Source: Phytophthora hibernalis
Lineage: Eukaryota > Oomycota > Peronosporomycetes > Peronosporales > Peronosporaceae
NCBI GenBank assembly: GCA_012656075.1
Contig: JAAKBF010000294.1
Span: 62,001-126,000 of the forward strand
Direction of reading: 5' to 3'
DNA length: 64,000 nucleotides
Shown here: positions 43,793 to 55,400 of the stretch, piece by piece
How positions within the stretch are numbered: position 1 is the first letter of the stretch
Layout of the letters: every line of letters begins with the position of its first letter
Notes under the pieces: generated by a model
Databases searched by the model: none
What the model saw: only the letters and a program-made list of their open reading frames with translations
Told to the model about the DNA's origin: nothing
Made by a program: the position numbers and the translations under genes

Positions 43793-45800
43793 GTGGAAAT
43801 TTTGGATTCACTGAAGGCATGCGAGTTCGAGAAGATGCTCCTCATCCATCGCGAACACGACTCGGTCGAGCTGAACACCTCTTCGGTCATGGACCCGGAG
43901 GTGCTTGACGATGAGCGGCCCTCGTTGAGGCAGAAAAGGTATAGCGCGGCCATCCTGAAGAACCCGTCGGACCCGTACTACCCTCTCCAGATGGAGTTCT
44001 CGGATGTCGTCAGCAATGACCGACCGTCGATGTTGCCTCCCGATAGAGGGGTTCGGCACGAAATCGACCTGGTGCCGGACACCAAGAACTGCACCACTCA
44101 CCAGTGGCCACTACCGAACAAGCAAGTCGACGTAATCAACCCTTTCTTCGCAGCGAAGTATGCCGCAGGCATGGTGCGCGAGTCGAAGTCGCCACACTCG
44201 TCCCGACGTTTTGCGTGAAGAAACCCAACGGGAAGTGGCGCATGGTGCACGCGTTCAACAAGTTAAATACAGCAACGATACCGGCGTCCACGCCAATTCC
44301 TCGGAAGGACGTATTGCAGAACAACATGGCAGGATGTACTATCTTCAGCGCACTCAACATGGTCGACGACTATTATCAGCTGTTGATGCGCGAGTCCGAT
44401 GTCCCCCTCACAGCGATGAGTACTCCATGTTGGGGAGTGGTTCGTGATGCCCCAGGGGCTGTCAAATGCGCCGCTCACGTTCAATCGTCTGGTGACGCAA
44501 TTTTTCCGGCCGATGCGAGCGTTCGCACAGACATACTTCGACGATATCTTCGTGCACAGTAGTGCGTCGGAAAACAAGACGGTCGTCGAGGCTCACATCG
44601 AACAGCGCGAGAATCGCCTGTATGCGAACATCAACAAGTGCATCTTCGGCACCGAAGAGATTCCCTTCTTGGGATGTTTCCTTGACAAGGACAGCATCCG
44701 CGCGGATCCAGATAAGGTGTGGACGATCGCGCAATGGCCGGTTCCCGTGTCACAGAAGGATATACGCAAGTGGCTTGGACTATCCTACTACTTGCACAAG
44801 TACAGTGCCAACTATGCGGAGTTGGCGCGGCTACTGACCAACCTCCTGAAAAAGGACACAGAATGGTCGTGGAACGACAAGGATCAGCAAGCTTTTGAGA
44901 CTATCAAAAGAAGCTTGCAGAGCGCTCCGATCTTGGCTTTGCCCGACGACGATCGCTCGTTCAGTGTGGTGTGAGATGCATCGGACTTCGCCATTGGCTG
45001 TGTACTTCTGCAAGTCGATACCAATGGCAGAGAGCAAGTGGTCTCGTTCCGATTGCGCCAACTAAATGCGGCAGAGAAAAACTACCCTGTCCACGACAAG
45101 GAACTTCTCGCTATGAAGTACGCGCTGGTGAAGTTTCAGGTACACGTGCTAGCAGTAACCCTTTGTGGTCTATACAGACCATGTGTCCTTGCGGACTGCG
45201 ACGTCGTCGCCTCACCTCTCCCAACGCATGGCGCGGTGACTATCTTTCTTCGCGGAGTATAACTTCACGGTGGAGTACAAGCTAGGAAAGCAGAACGTCC
45301 TCGCGGACACACTGTCCCGACGTCTGGACTACGAGCTGGCGCACGTTGCGTACCTCGAGTCTCGGCTCTATGAGCTTCTGCGAGACGCGTCCGCCGAGGA
45401 CGAAGATCTGGCTGATCTCGTTAAGGCACTCGGTACACCCAAGGCAGTGGTGAAGCGGCAGCGCTCGCGGTTGCACTGCTACTCTCTGGTCGAAGGTCTT
45501 CTCTATTACCAAGTCGATGAAGGCGACGAGCCTCGAATAGTCGTCCCGAACGACGAGGAATTGCGGCATCGCGTACTCTACGAGGGACACGACACGCCGC
45601 TCAGCGGCCATCTTGGACGTGAGAAGACGTACACGTCCGTGGTGCGCAACTTCTGGTGGCCTCACAAGTACAAGTGGATTCGTAAGTACGTGCAGACGTG
45701 CGATACGTGCCAACGTGTGAAACCCGCTCCCTCGTCGTCGGATCTCTTGATGAGCTTGCCGGTGCCGGCCGATTCCTGGCGCTCGGTGAGCATGGATTTC
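43793..45800 (+). pseudogene. Gypsy G2 RT / RNase H / integrase zinc finger (broken)
   Basis: RT: D-L-V-P-D-T-K near 44080, K-P-N-G-K-W-R-M-V-H-A-F-N-K near 44230, and the active site Y-F-D-D-I-F-V-H-S near 44540. RNase H: a stop at 44972-44974 replaces the Cys codon seen in G3 before D-A-S-D-F-A-I-G-C. Integrase HHCC: H-D-T-P-L-S-G-H and C-D-T-C-Q-R are intact here (45590-45715). Frame losses at about 44203 and 44430. The ORF then runs into foreign sequence after S-M-D-F-I. Confidence 0.8.
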
Positions 45801-46847
45801 ATCACGAGACTGAGTACAATTTTCTCTTGGAGTCACCCAGTGAATGCTGACCTGGAATTATCCTGATATTTGATTGGCTCTTGACAAATTATCGGGACTG
45901 GCTATGCGCCTTGCGCAAGTGCGACATGGTGTTCCGCGGAGCGGATGCGACCAGGCTTTAAGATGGGCCCTTTAGCTTTGGAAGACTGCGGTCAGGGCCC
46001 GAAACCCTGAACGCAGATCTATGTCCAGATCGCCCCCGTCCTTAAGCGGGTTAACCCAATCTGGAGTTGAAAACGCCCATGCAAACGTTTTGTATGTGGT
46101 GTCCTGCCTCGTCTAAAGTCTGAATGCACACATAGTTATGTACCCGGAACTCGCCGTGCCTACAAATACCGAGTGAAGCAGAAAACCAAGAAAATAATAC
46201 CGTGTGAAGCCTCTATAGTGAGCGTACCTTTGGCTGCAAGACCTTGGATGCACTTTTGTTCCTGTGCAGATCGTCCTGAACGCAGATACCTGAGCGTGCA
46301 AATTATCATGTGTGCGCAAGGTCATCCTTTTCTGTGAGGCCGTACACATCGGTTTCAAGTTTTATCCAGGGTCAAGAACCCTGAGCGTAGGTGGAAAACA
46401 CCTGCGTTCAGGATGTCAAGAATCCAGCAAACACAAAGACATGGGAAGATCAACCCACAAAGTGTCAACGTCAATATCCAGTATAATCAAATCAAGTCAA
46501 AGCAGAAGATCGCAATGAAGGAACACAGAAGAACACCGAAGAACACGGAAGAACATCGAAGAGCGAAGACAACAAGATACCATTTACGAATAGCTAGCGA
46601 TAGGCTAGCAAAGATAACAATCAGAGTTAGTTTACCCCTACTACACAAGTCGCTCAAGGAAGGGCTTCCGACAAGCAGGAAACGGGTCCACCGATCAGTT
46701 AAGGACGGTTCGGTGCGGGACTCCTAAAAGATTCAAGTCCATTTGTGAGGGGATCATTCACGAAGGTGTCTGACGTGATCCTTGCATTCCATTTTCTAGT
46801 TGATCCCGCTGCGTGTGGTGTTTCATTTCATATTGACAAGACCTTCT

Positions 46848-47705
46848 TGGGTGATTAGTAGGGGAGGAGATAGGGAGAACCGTCACCGGAGCACCCGGGC
46901 AGTAAAAACCCGAAGCGCATGGCGTTAGTGCTGGTACAGAGAGTCAAACAAGTTCAACTTCTCCGTTGACGCCCAAGTACGGACCAGCGGTAACTTTCAA
47001 ATATCAAGACGTAAGCTTCAAATGTTATGAAATTGTCAATTTCAGTCAAGTATGTTAAAACGTACTTGACTGACATATGTAATCCTCCAATTCACGTAGT
47101 CCAGCGTAGCCCCACGTTCGGGGTGGTAGAAATGCATTCGCAAAGTCATCATAGGTTTGTCGAGCAGCTCTTGAAATGATATTTCTGACGTGCTTGCGCT
47201 AGACAACATCTCCACCTGGCCGACCAATTCGAACCCTGACGGATCACGGCGAGTACTGTTCCCACCGTATCCTGCACGATGCGGTTGCGACTGTGATTGC
47301 AGCCGACGTCTTTTGTCGCGTGGAACTAGATCAAGAACTCTACTTACAGGAACATTGAGCTGCTAGTGGGGAGGTGCAGGAATGAAGAACTTGTCCTGGT
47401 CACCAAATTTCACTTGAGTTGATTAGTTCACGAGAGGAGCGGACATGGCTGTAGCGAAGAGACGGTGGAGGTTGTAAGGAGGTGTTTATTAATGTCACGA
47501 AATAGTGAAATGGCGAAGGCATCTCTTCCCTTCGTTATCCTCTTACATAAGTACGCCTGAGCAAAGATATATTTGGGACATACTCAACAAGATATTTTTG
47601 TTGGCTCTCTGCACCAGCACTAACGCCATGTGCTTCGGCTTTTATCTGCCTGGGTGCTCCGGTGAGAGTGCTCCTAACTCCTCCCGATTAGGAGCAGTCA
47701 TCCAC
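46848..47705. repeat. ~100-bp inverted repeat pair (nested TIR element or two opposed LTR pieces)
   Basis: The left block contains CACCGGAGCACCCGGGCAG and CATGGCGTTAGTGCTGGTAC. The right block is its reverse complement with a few changes (GTACC/GCACC, CCCGGG/CCTGGG). About 640 bp of AT-rich sequence lies between, with no gene. Confidence 0.65.
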
Positions 47706-48449
47706 AGGAATATTTGATAGACTGCGTTCAAAGTTGGATTGTATTTGTGTGTGTTATTTCCCTCATCTGAGGGTGGTGCACGTGTGAAAGGGCTTCAGAG
47801 TTGATATGTACCCTGAACGCAGCCCTAGTTGACTGGCGTTCAGACCCACCGCTCAAGGGTCTTTAAGAATAAGTAGCCGCTGTTTGTTGTATATAACTCT
47901 GTATGTGTATTGGTTATCTGAAAGTGGTGTTTCTTCTGGGTTCTTGGATCCGGATTCAGATATTAGAGAAGTGCGTTCAGGAAGTGAATGTTACGCCCGA
48001 CATTTTCAAGGCCTATTTGTATTGGACAACTCATTTGGTGGCAAATCCAGGCTCCCCGAATTAATCGACGCCGATAGGGATTACACAAGGTGCCACGACA
48101 CTCTGAATTGCGGTTTCAAGGAGCTGCGTTCAGGGTTTACACCCCGATGCTTAAGTTTCAGGACTAAGTCTGGGCTACCGCAATACATTTGGGCAAGAAA
48201 GTTTCATCGACTTCGTCACAACTGGTGCGCGTGCCCGGATTTGGGGTCCTAGGATTTCACCGGAGTTGTTTATATTAGTAGGAATTGGATAGTTGGTACT
48301 CTCTAACGGCGGGAGGACGAGGCAAGCTGAAGGGAGGGCGGACAGGCGACACGTTTGTCGCGCCGAGCGCAAGGACTACCTGCGGAAGAGCACAAGGACC
48401 TTGACACGATTGCCCGAGAACGACGTGCCCGACTGCAAGCAGAACGGAA

Positions 48450-50461
48450 AGCGAAGGCGGTTGTAGTTGAAGAACAAGTCGGTTGCTGAGCCGGAAGCTG
48501 CGGACGATTTGGTGTCGACCGAAGAAGCTGGTAACAGCGACCTGCATTCAGAGGTCAAGCCTGAACGCATCCCGAAGAGCAGGGTCAATCGATTGAGTCT
48601 GCGCAGGCGTCTGTGGGAGGCGCCCATGAGGTTGAGACCCCGGCTGCAGATCGATTTTGGACACTCTGCTACCGGTTGAAGAAGAGAAGGAGTACGCTGA
48701 GGAGGTGCAGGTCAAGAAGGAGCCACCAATTGTCGAAATAATGGCGTTTGAGGATGCGAATGTGTCTTCACGCATGATGGCGTCATCACATGAACCCTCG
48801 TTGCAGTCCAGTTTCGGTGCCTGAGATGGCACCTATCAGTACCCTGAACGAAGAATCCGCGCACCAGGAGCTGAACGCACATATGTGTTCAAGCTCGAAT
48901 GTGGAGATGAATTCAGACTTGGTTACAAGAACACCAGACTCTTCGCGGGGCGAGGTGACAGTGAAGGAATTCATTTCTCGACAAGTTCATCGTTGGGAGC
49001 AGGTGCGATCAGGACTGGTTGCCCCTCCGAACGTTGTGTATGCCTGGCCGACATCACACACTTGATTTTGCGGCGTGGTTGGAGACTGCGATGAGGACGT
49101 CGGACTATCTGTGACACCGAATGGCTCTGCCAAACTTGGATGCTGCCTGGATTGTCGAGCTGAACCCTGAACGCAGAACATTTGGAATCGCCGAGGACCT
49201 GACCGCAGTCACGGCCACTCAAGCAAACTGACCCCGCGCGAATGTGCCGCCCTCGTACAAACTCTTCTCTTCGAGGCTGGAATTGAATTCATCAATGTGG
49301 TTCCAGACTGGTATCGCACACGAGCTTCTCAGATCGAACCACGATATGTCTGTTCAGTGGTTGAAGAAGTTAAACAACTTGTTACGATTGAGCTTCTAGA
49401 GTGGAAACAGTTGACTGTCGGTCTGGCGCTCAAGACAATCCCGAACGCAGACGTGCTCAACCCCACCGAAGTCTTGAACGCAGTGAAACACCAACCAGTT
49501 TTAACACTGAACGCGGATGGTGAAAGCGAAGATCGATTGAGGTCAGATTACGAAGTGGAGCTACTCGGAAACTCGTTTGCTTCACTCTGTAGACTTGCAG
49601 GTATCACAGTGCTCAGGAGTCCGCGAGGACCACCTGAGAGCGAGCCTGACGCGAAGCGTCCTCAACGCAAACCGCCTCGTCACTGCATCTCGATTCCTTC
49701 TGATAACTCTCTGCGTCCAGCAGGTGATGTTGACTCAAACGCAGAAGATCAAGTCATGAGTATCCGAAGTGCGGGGAGCCTGAACGCATCAAGTGGAATC
49801 TCCGATTCCATTCCAAGCTTAATCGGCTCTTCGGGGACCTCAAGCGGAACAACATATGACACGTCGTCTGAAGCTCAGACATCCAGGAACAGTTCGTCCA
49901 GTTCGTCGATGATGTCTCTGGGGCATCCTGCTTCAGCGCACATACCTCAATCAGTAGCTGTCCCTGTGATGATGATGATTCAAGCTGAAAGAAGCATGGA
50001 CGTAGGTCTTGACGGCGGAACATTTGTGACGCGTACGGTGATCTCAGCGCGACCAATTGCAGTTGACCAAGATGATGTGGACATGGCTGATTCGGAGAGC
50101 GTTGACCTTCAGAGCGTTGAAACAACATCTGGCCGACGATCGTCCACAGCGTGACGTGCGGTCAAGCATGAAACCTCAGATCCATTGCCTAGTGAGTCGA
50201 GCCTGAGTGCAGGAGCGCCTGGACACTCAACGCGGACACTATCAAGTCGCACGCGTCGGTCACGACGTTCAAGCTCGCACTCTTCGGGTTCGTCTGGAGC
50301 GGCACAAATAGATCTGAACGTGATGCGCCAGCACCAAGAAGCAGTCGCGCAGCTCAAGGAACAGGAAGAAGCGTTTCAAGAGCGACAACATAAAGCTCAG
50401 CTTGAGATGCAGCGAAACATGGACCGACAACTTCAGGGAGCTGCGTTTGAGATTAACTCAT
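48450..50461 (+). pseudogene. gag-like relic in the foreign segment
   Basis: A broken lead-in (48450-49220) and one good ORF (49297-50154, 285 residues) with V-P-D-W-Y-R-T-R-A-S-Q, E-E-V-K-Q-L-V, E-L-L-G-N-S-F-A-S-L-C-R-L-A-G and a long Ser-rich tail. After a TGA it continues from 50185 into a Q/E-rich coiled coil (E-A-V-A-Q-L-K-E-Q-E-E-A-F) that is cut at the G2 join. Gag-like by character only; no family match recalled. Confidence 0.4.
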
Positions 50462-51520
50462 TAACCCTGCCGCAGGTGGAGTTCGCGCTAAACAATGCTG
50501 TGCATTCGACGACGTGTTTTACCCCATTCTACGTTAACGGGCTACGCCATCCGCGTACGCCGCTGTCGTTACATCCGATATCTAATTTGGGTGGGGAGAG
50601 GCTGACGCCGAAGATCCGCGGGGCCTTAAAGGCCTGCGTCCGTCAGTCAAACGGAACCTGTTGGCGTTCATCGAGACTGGTAAAGCCGTAAGACAACGCG
50701 TCCGGGACGCAAAGGCTGCTGCTCAAGACACACAGAAGAAAAACAGTGGTCGCCATGGTCTAAGGAACGTGAACGTGTTTATACTTGGACCAGGTCCTAT
50801 GTATTAAACGCTAAAAATCTCCCTATGCAGGCGGTCACTTCAGTGGGCAGCACGAAGCTTCGTCCACGGTTTGTGGGGCCGTTCACGGTCCTTGGGGTCC
50901 ATGGAAACGCGTACACGTTGGACCTGCCGTCGGCTATGGCCACGCACCCGACATTCTATGTGGAACTTCTCAAGCCGTATCACCAAGCCGAGGCGAATGA
51001 CTTTGAGCGTCCGACGAATTCGCGAAGTGGCGAAACGAACTCGCCATCATCTCCATTATATTCTGCGGAGGAGCGGCCGCTGCGGCAGGTGGCGAGGCAG
51101 TATGAGGAGTACGGCTCTCCAACGCCTCGACGCGACAGTAGAGGTCGCGGATCCATCAAAGTGCTTCAGAAGCTCAGCACGGTCACTCGCGGCAGCCCTC
51201 TATCTCAAGCATTGATAGAGCGCGTTCCGGATGTTCCCGTTCCGGCGATCGAGCTGCCGCAGGCGATCACCTGCACAATGCTCCAGCTGAGCCACGCTTG
51301 GAGCCAAGTGGTTCACCGTCGACTCGATGGAGCGCAGCGACCTCGCAAGAGAGGAATCTGAGGCGTCGCGAGCGTAGCGGTCACTACCAATACTTGGTGA
51401 AGTGGCGTGGCAATCCAGAGGCTCAAAGCACGTGGGAGGCTGGTAGCCGTCTCTCGGATAACTGCGCCGATTTCGCGTCCGCTTATGATCGCTCCTTTGA
51501 ACCGCGCCAAGAACACTGAA
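50462..51520 (+). pseudogene. Gypsy G2 integrase C-terminus and chromodomain (broken)
   Basis: L-P-Q-V-E-F-A-L-N-N-A-V-H at the start equals G3 integrase near 62870; then F-Y-V-N-G-L-R. After stops, 50825-51361 gives the GPF/Y-like R-F-V-G-P-F-T-V-L-G with L-D-L-P-S-A-M-A-T-H-P-T-F-Y-V. A chromodomain ends it (Y-Q-Y-L-V-K-W-R-G-N-P, S-T-W-E) at about 51390-51440, marking a chromovirus. Confidence 0.75.
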
Positions 51521-51539
51521 CGGTTCTACCAGCTGCGAC

Positions 51540-52411
51540 TACCAACACTTCTAGATTACCTGCACAACCTCCTCGAGGATAACGCTCGGGGTGGGCTTCG
51601 AGCGCTTAAGATACCGGTTGCGCCACTGGCCGTCCACGATGGACTTCGCCATGCGGTAGCGAAGGCGCCGTTGAGCCAGCCAGTCGATACGATATGGCGA
51701 GTCCGTGAACTTCGGGCAAGGAATACCCCAAGTGATGCAGCCAGCCTGTGAACTAACGTTCGTTAGCCTGGCGGGCGAGGCCCGTGACGTCGTGAAGGAC
51801 GACGGGACACTCGTCGTAGTGCTGCACCATCTTACCCGGCTCACGACTCTGTCGAAGGTACTCGCGGTACTCCTGTACGGCTCAGTATCGCAGCACGAAC
51901 AGCTGGTCCTTGTTTCGATGCGCCTCTGACTCGTGCTCGCTCTTCGAAGTTCCCCGCTGCGCAGCAGCCGCGCTCATATCGCGGCGCGATCGTGAAGGTG
52001 CTAGCGGTTAGCAGATCCTCGGGTACGTCATCGCCATCGCCGACATAGGCGATGACTTGACTTCCCGCTTGGAGGCTACAGTAGCGGCACTGCGAGGCGT
52101 TGCAGGACTCCTCGGATGGAGACGCCGCTGCTGCCCTGTGAGCTTGGGTGAAGTGCTTGGGTCGTTGACCTTGCCCAACTCCAGGTCCGACTCGCTGTAG
52201 TCTACCTCGTCCGAGGCATCCTCATCCGAGCGGCGCTTTGCATCACTTGTTGCGCCTGGATCGGATTTGCGATCAGTAGTTAAGGCATCGTCGCTGGTCT
52301 GCTTCGCAGTCGCCGAGTGGGACTTGTCGTCGCCGGTCTCGGAGGCCTTGTCGCCGTCAGCTTTGGGAGCCTCGCCGTAGATTCTTCGCCGTCCCTCGGG
52401 AATTTGGAAGC
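51540..52411 (-). pseudogene. Unrecognised coding relic (minus strand)
   Basis: The frame open from 52411 is acidic (D-E-V-D-Y-S-E-S-D-L-E-L) and Ser/Thr/Ala-rich. A later frame (about 51930-51770) reads E-Y-R-E-Y-L-R-Q-S-R-E-P-G-K-M-V-Q-H-Y-D-E and then 51844-51551 gives I-V-D-G-Q-W-R-N-R-Y-L-K-R-S-K. Coding-like composition with several breaks; family unknown, possibly a Gypsy gag. Confidence 0.3.
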
Positions 52412-55400
52412 TTAAACATCGTCGCCAGCAGCTGTGTGAGCCTTGTCGCCGCTGTCCGACGCTTTGTAGTCAGGATCCGGGAATTGGGAAGCAGTCTCCC
52501 AATGCGTCACATGGCTGAAGTCAATGATCATGTCACTTAGCATATATTTTCGCGCCAACATGCCGACCAAATGATCCACTTTTACGGTGCCGATACCACC
52601 CGATAGCCGAAACGTGGAGCCCAGACACGCATCTCCAAGGAGTTTAGTCACTTCAACCGCCAGCGCTGTGTGTTTCTCACCGGCTGTGCTAGGCGTCAAC
52701 TCTTCAGAATCGGTTTCTTCATCAAAAAGCTCTGGAGTTGCCACCATGTCGTCCCATTTTGTCGAGAGAACCCAATCCATGTCTGCCAACCAGTCCTCAC
52801 ACTTTCTTCGGATGTCGTAGAATGCCTTCATTTGATAGACAGCGCCACTAAATAAAAGCAGACCACGTAAACCGTTAGTGAACTATAGTACCACAAGCTC
52901 ACCATAATGACAGCAACACTGCCAACAACACATTGCAGATTGAAAGCAACATTTCCAGCAACACAGCTCAACACACCTGGTGAACTTTGGCGTCCCACCC
53001 GGGAAAAAGCGATGATCTCTTCTGTTGTACCATCAGGATGGTCCGATTCAGCGACATTGTCGAAGTACTTTGAGCTCATTCTCGCCGTCTTCTCAGCTTT
53101 TACTACCGCGTCCAATTTGGTCACCAAACGCTTGGAATGACGTAATTGTAGTCATAGTCGTCGTTACACACGTATGCACTTTTGCAGCGCGCAGTACGCG
53201 AGCCGATAAATTCATCCGCCATGACAACTGGGTAGTTCTGTAGAAGTTCACTGACGTGGTACCTGTCATTGGTATTTGCGGCCCACTCCAGCACTCGAGA
53301 CAGGGGCGGTACACGTTTCTCCGGAAGCGTAATGACCGCTAGTTTTTACGGTTTTGAGACCGCCTTCAGTCGAGTTTGCTTTGCCTTTTTCGTAGATTGT
53401 GCCGGGGCTTCGCTTGGGAAACTTAAGTACTTCTACTTGACCGTATTTTAGTCCAGCTGCTTTTGTTGGATATTACCCCCACTCACCTTCACAGCCACTT
53501 TGGTCAGTAGGTTCTTGGGTTTAGGTAGCGCCGCCTTTGTTGGATACGGATCTGTCTTCCGCCCCCAAGTCTGGGTCAATGTTTAGACTGAAGGAGTAGC
53601 AGCGGTAGTCTGATTACTGGGGCTACAAGTTGATTCAGTTGTTTGTCGGGTTGCATGACCAGCATTGGGGACCACCTTCTTCTCTAGCATGGCTTCGCGC
53701 TCTGAGTCCGGAAGTTGAGCGTTTGTACAAGTTGTAAATATCCCGTTTTCCTGCCTCTCTAACCCCTGAATCATGTTCATCGTATCAATGAGGTCTGTAG
53801 GAGTAATTTCGGAAGATATATCACTTTCTTGTTCGTCGGCAAGGTCCCCCGATCCATCCGACTCATCTAACTCTGCATTTACAGCAGCGTCCATCATTGG
53901 TTCTGCCGTGCAGGCACCCAATTCTCGCATACCCTTGTCAATGATGTCTCTCCACGAATTCAACGCCGTGTAAAAAGCAGGACTGGACAACCCAGCGAGA
54001 TGGTCCATTACTGGCTCAAACGCAGCTTTTGCGAAACAATATTTCTCTTCCGATGATAGAACTACAACACTGGCACGCTCGCGACGTCGCATTTTCACGT
54101 AGATCACTCGGCGGCTTGTCTGGCTAGTGTTTTCCTTTGTGCTTTTCGTGATATGTGGCTGCGTTGCATCTAATGTCGCGTCTTGTGTTGCTGGTTGTGT
54201 TTCTTGGAAAGGAGTCGTTGGTTCTTGTGTTGTTTCAACGTTTTGTGTCGCCCCTCCTTCTTCGTAGTCGTCTGCAAACTGCGTCAAACTGTCGTGCGGG
54301 AACGACTCTCCAGTATTTTGAGCTTGTCTTGCACAGTCTGAAGCGATGATACCCCGCCTTTAAACTTCTCATCCAGCTTTGTCATTACATCCATATCCCA
54401 TCGGGGAGGAACGCTTGACGTCGGCATGCTCTCGAATCGGTGAACGCGATCTGCAATGTACATCAGGTGCTGGCAAGGTAGATTTAGGGCTCGGAAACCA
54501 ACGCTATTCAAAGGCCAAAACGACCAAAAATATTGAAACAATAACTGCAATATGTATTATTGCCGTCGCCAGTATTGCAGTTACGTATTATTTTCTGAGA
54601 AACGAGTACAATTTTATATTTTATTTTCCGAGCCCTGGGTAGATTGTATGTGCTGTAGAATAGACACGAGCAGGATCACTCGAAGTCGTTGCATCGATAA
54701 ACATGCCCCCTAACGCTTACTTCCCATTCACCTACTTCGGATCCTCTTTTAGCGCACACCGTGTTCTCAGCAGAGACCATGAAATAGTCCCATTGGCAGC
54801 GAACTTTTGCTAGCGTGTCGTGGCTCAGGTGTTTCGCTACGAGTGCTAAAAAGTCTGGAACACATTCAGGTTGCCGAGATATAGTCAAATGCTTCCGGAT
54901 AGCAGTGATCTGCTGTCGAATGGTGGGTTAGTAATCCACTAATTGTCGAGTCGATCCATGGCCTCTTGCCTAGAAGAAGCTTGATTTGGTTCCAATTCAA
55001 TTCGATCCGATTGGTCGTGGTGTTTCCAGCAGAGAAAAATGTACCGCGCACGTGATTTGCCCACATCGTGGCACATGTCTCCCAGTTTTTCTGAAAGTAT
55101 TTCAGAAGTTCGGGCACTGTTTTGCACAGGTTCGATTAAAAATGGCCAGCTCGATTTCAAATTTTCCTTGCGCGTTGCTGCAGTACATCAACACAACATG
55201 CAACATAATAACCGGCAACATTGAAAACAACACATACGTGAGCTACATAAACAACATCAAACAACACGGTACATTCGTACCAGTAGATGAGCTTCGCGAA
55301 AGCTGTCTCCATTGCGTCTCTCTGGACCATCGTCAGGTCAAATTTGGCATACCTTCCGCCTATAGGTTAGCGCGTGAAATTGAGAGAGAAGAACCGTGGC

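Larger units (their letters stand above)
45801..50461 (+). mobile_element. 4.7-kb foreign segment inside Gypsy G2, probably part of another retroelement
   Basis: It replaces ~345 bp of G2 integrase. The left part (45801-48300) is non-coding with stem-forming inverted blocks (46848-46950 / 47585-47705); the right part (48450-50461) is a gag-like coding relic. Ten exact copies of CTGAACGCA (both strands) are scattered through it. No target duplication was found at its edges, so it may have arrived by rearrangement. Confidence 0.55.
43316..51520 (+). mobile_element. Ty3/Gypsy chromovirus copy G2, rearranged and split
   Basis: Compared with copy G3 (57.8-64 kb), G2 lacks LTR and gag. It begins with a ~155-bp block in reversed orientation (43316-43471), continues with the PR-RT spacer, RT, RNase H and the integrase zinc finger to about 45800, loses the integrase core, and resumes at about 50462 with the integrase C-terminal region and a chromodomain. 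The 4.7 kb in between is foreign. Confidence 0.8.

Noticed and set aside
45282..45836. 184-codon minus-strand ORF in Gypsy G2
   Set aside because: Shadow of the integrase zinc-finger region on the plus strand.
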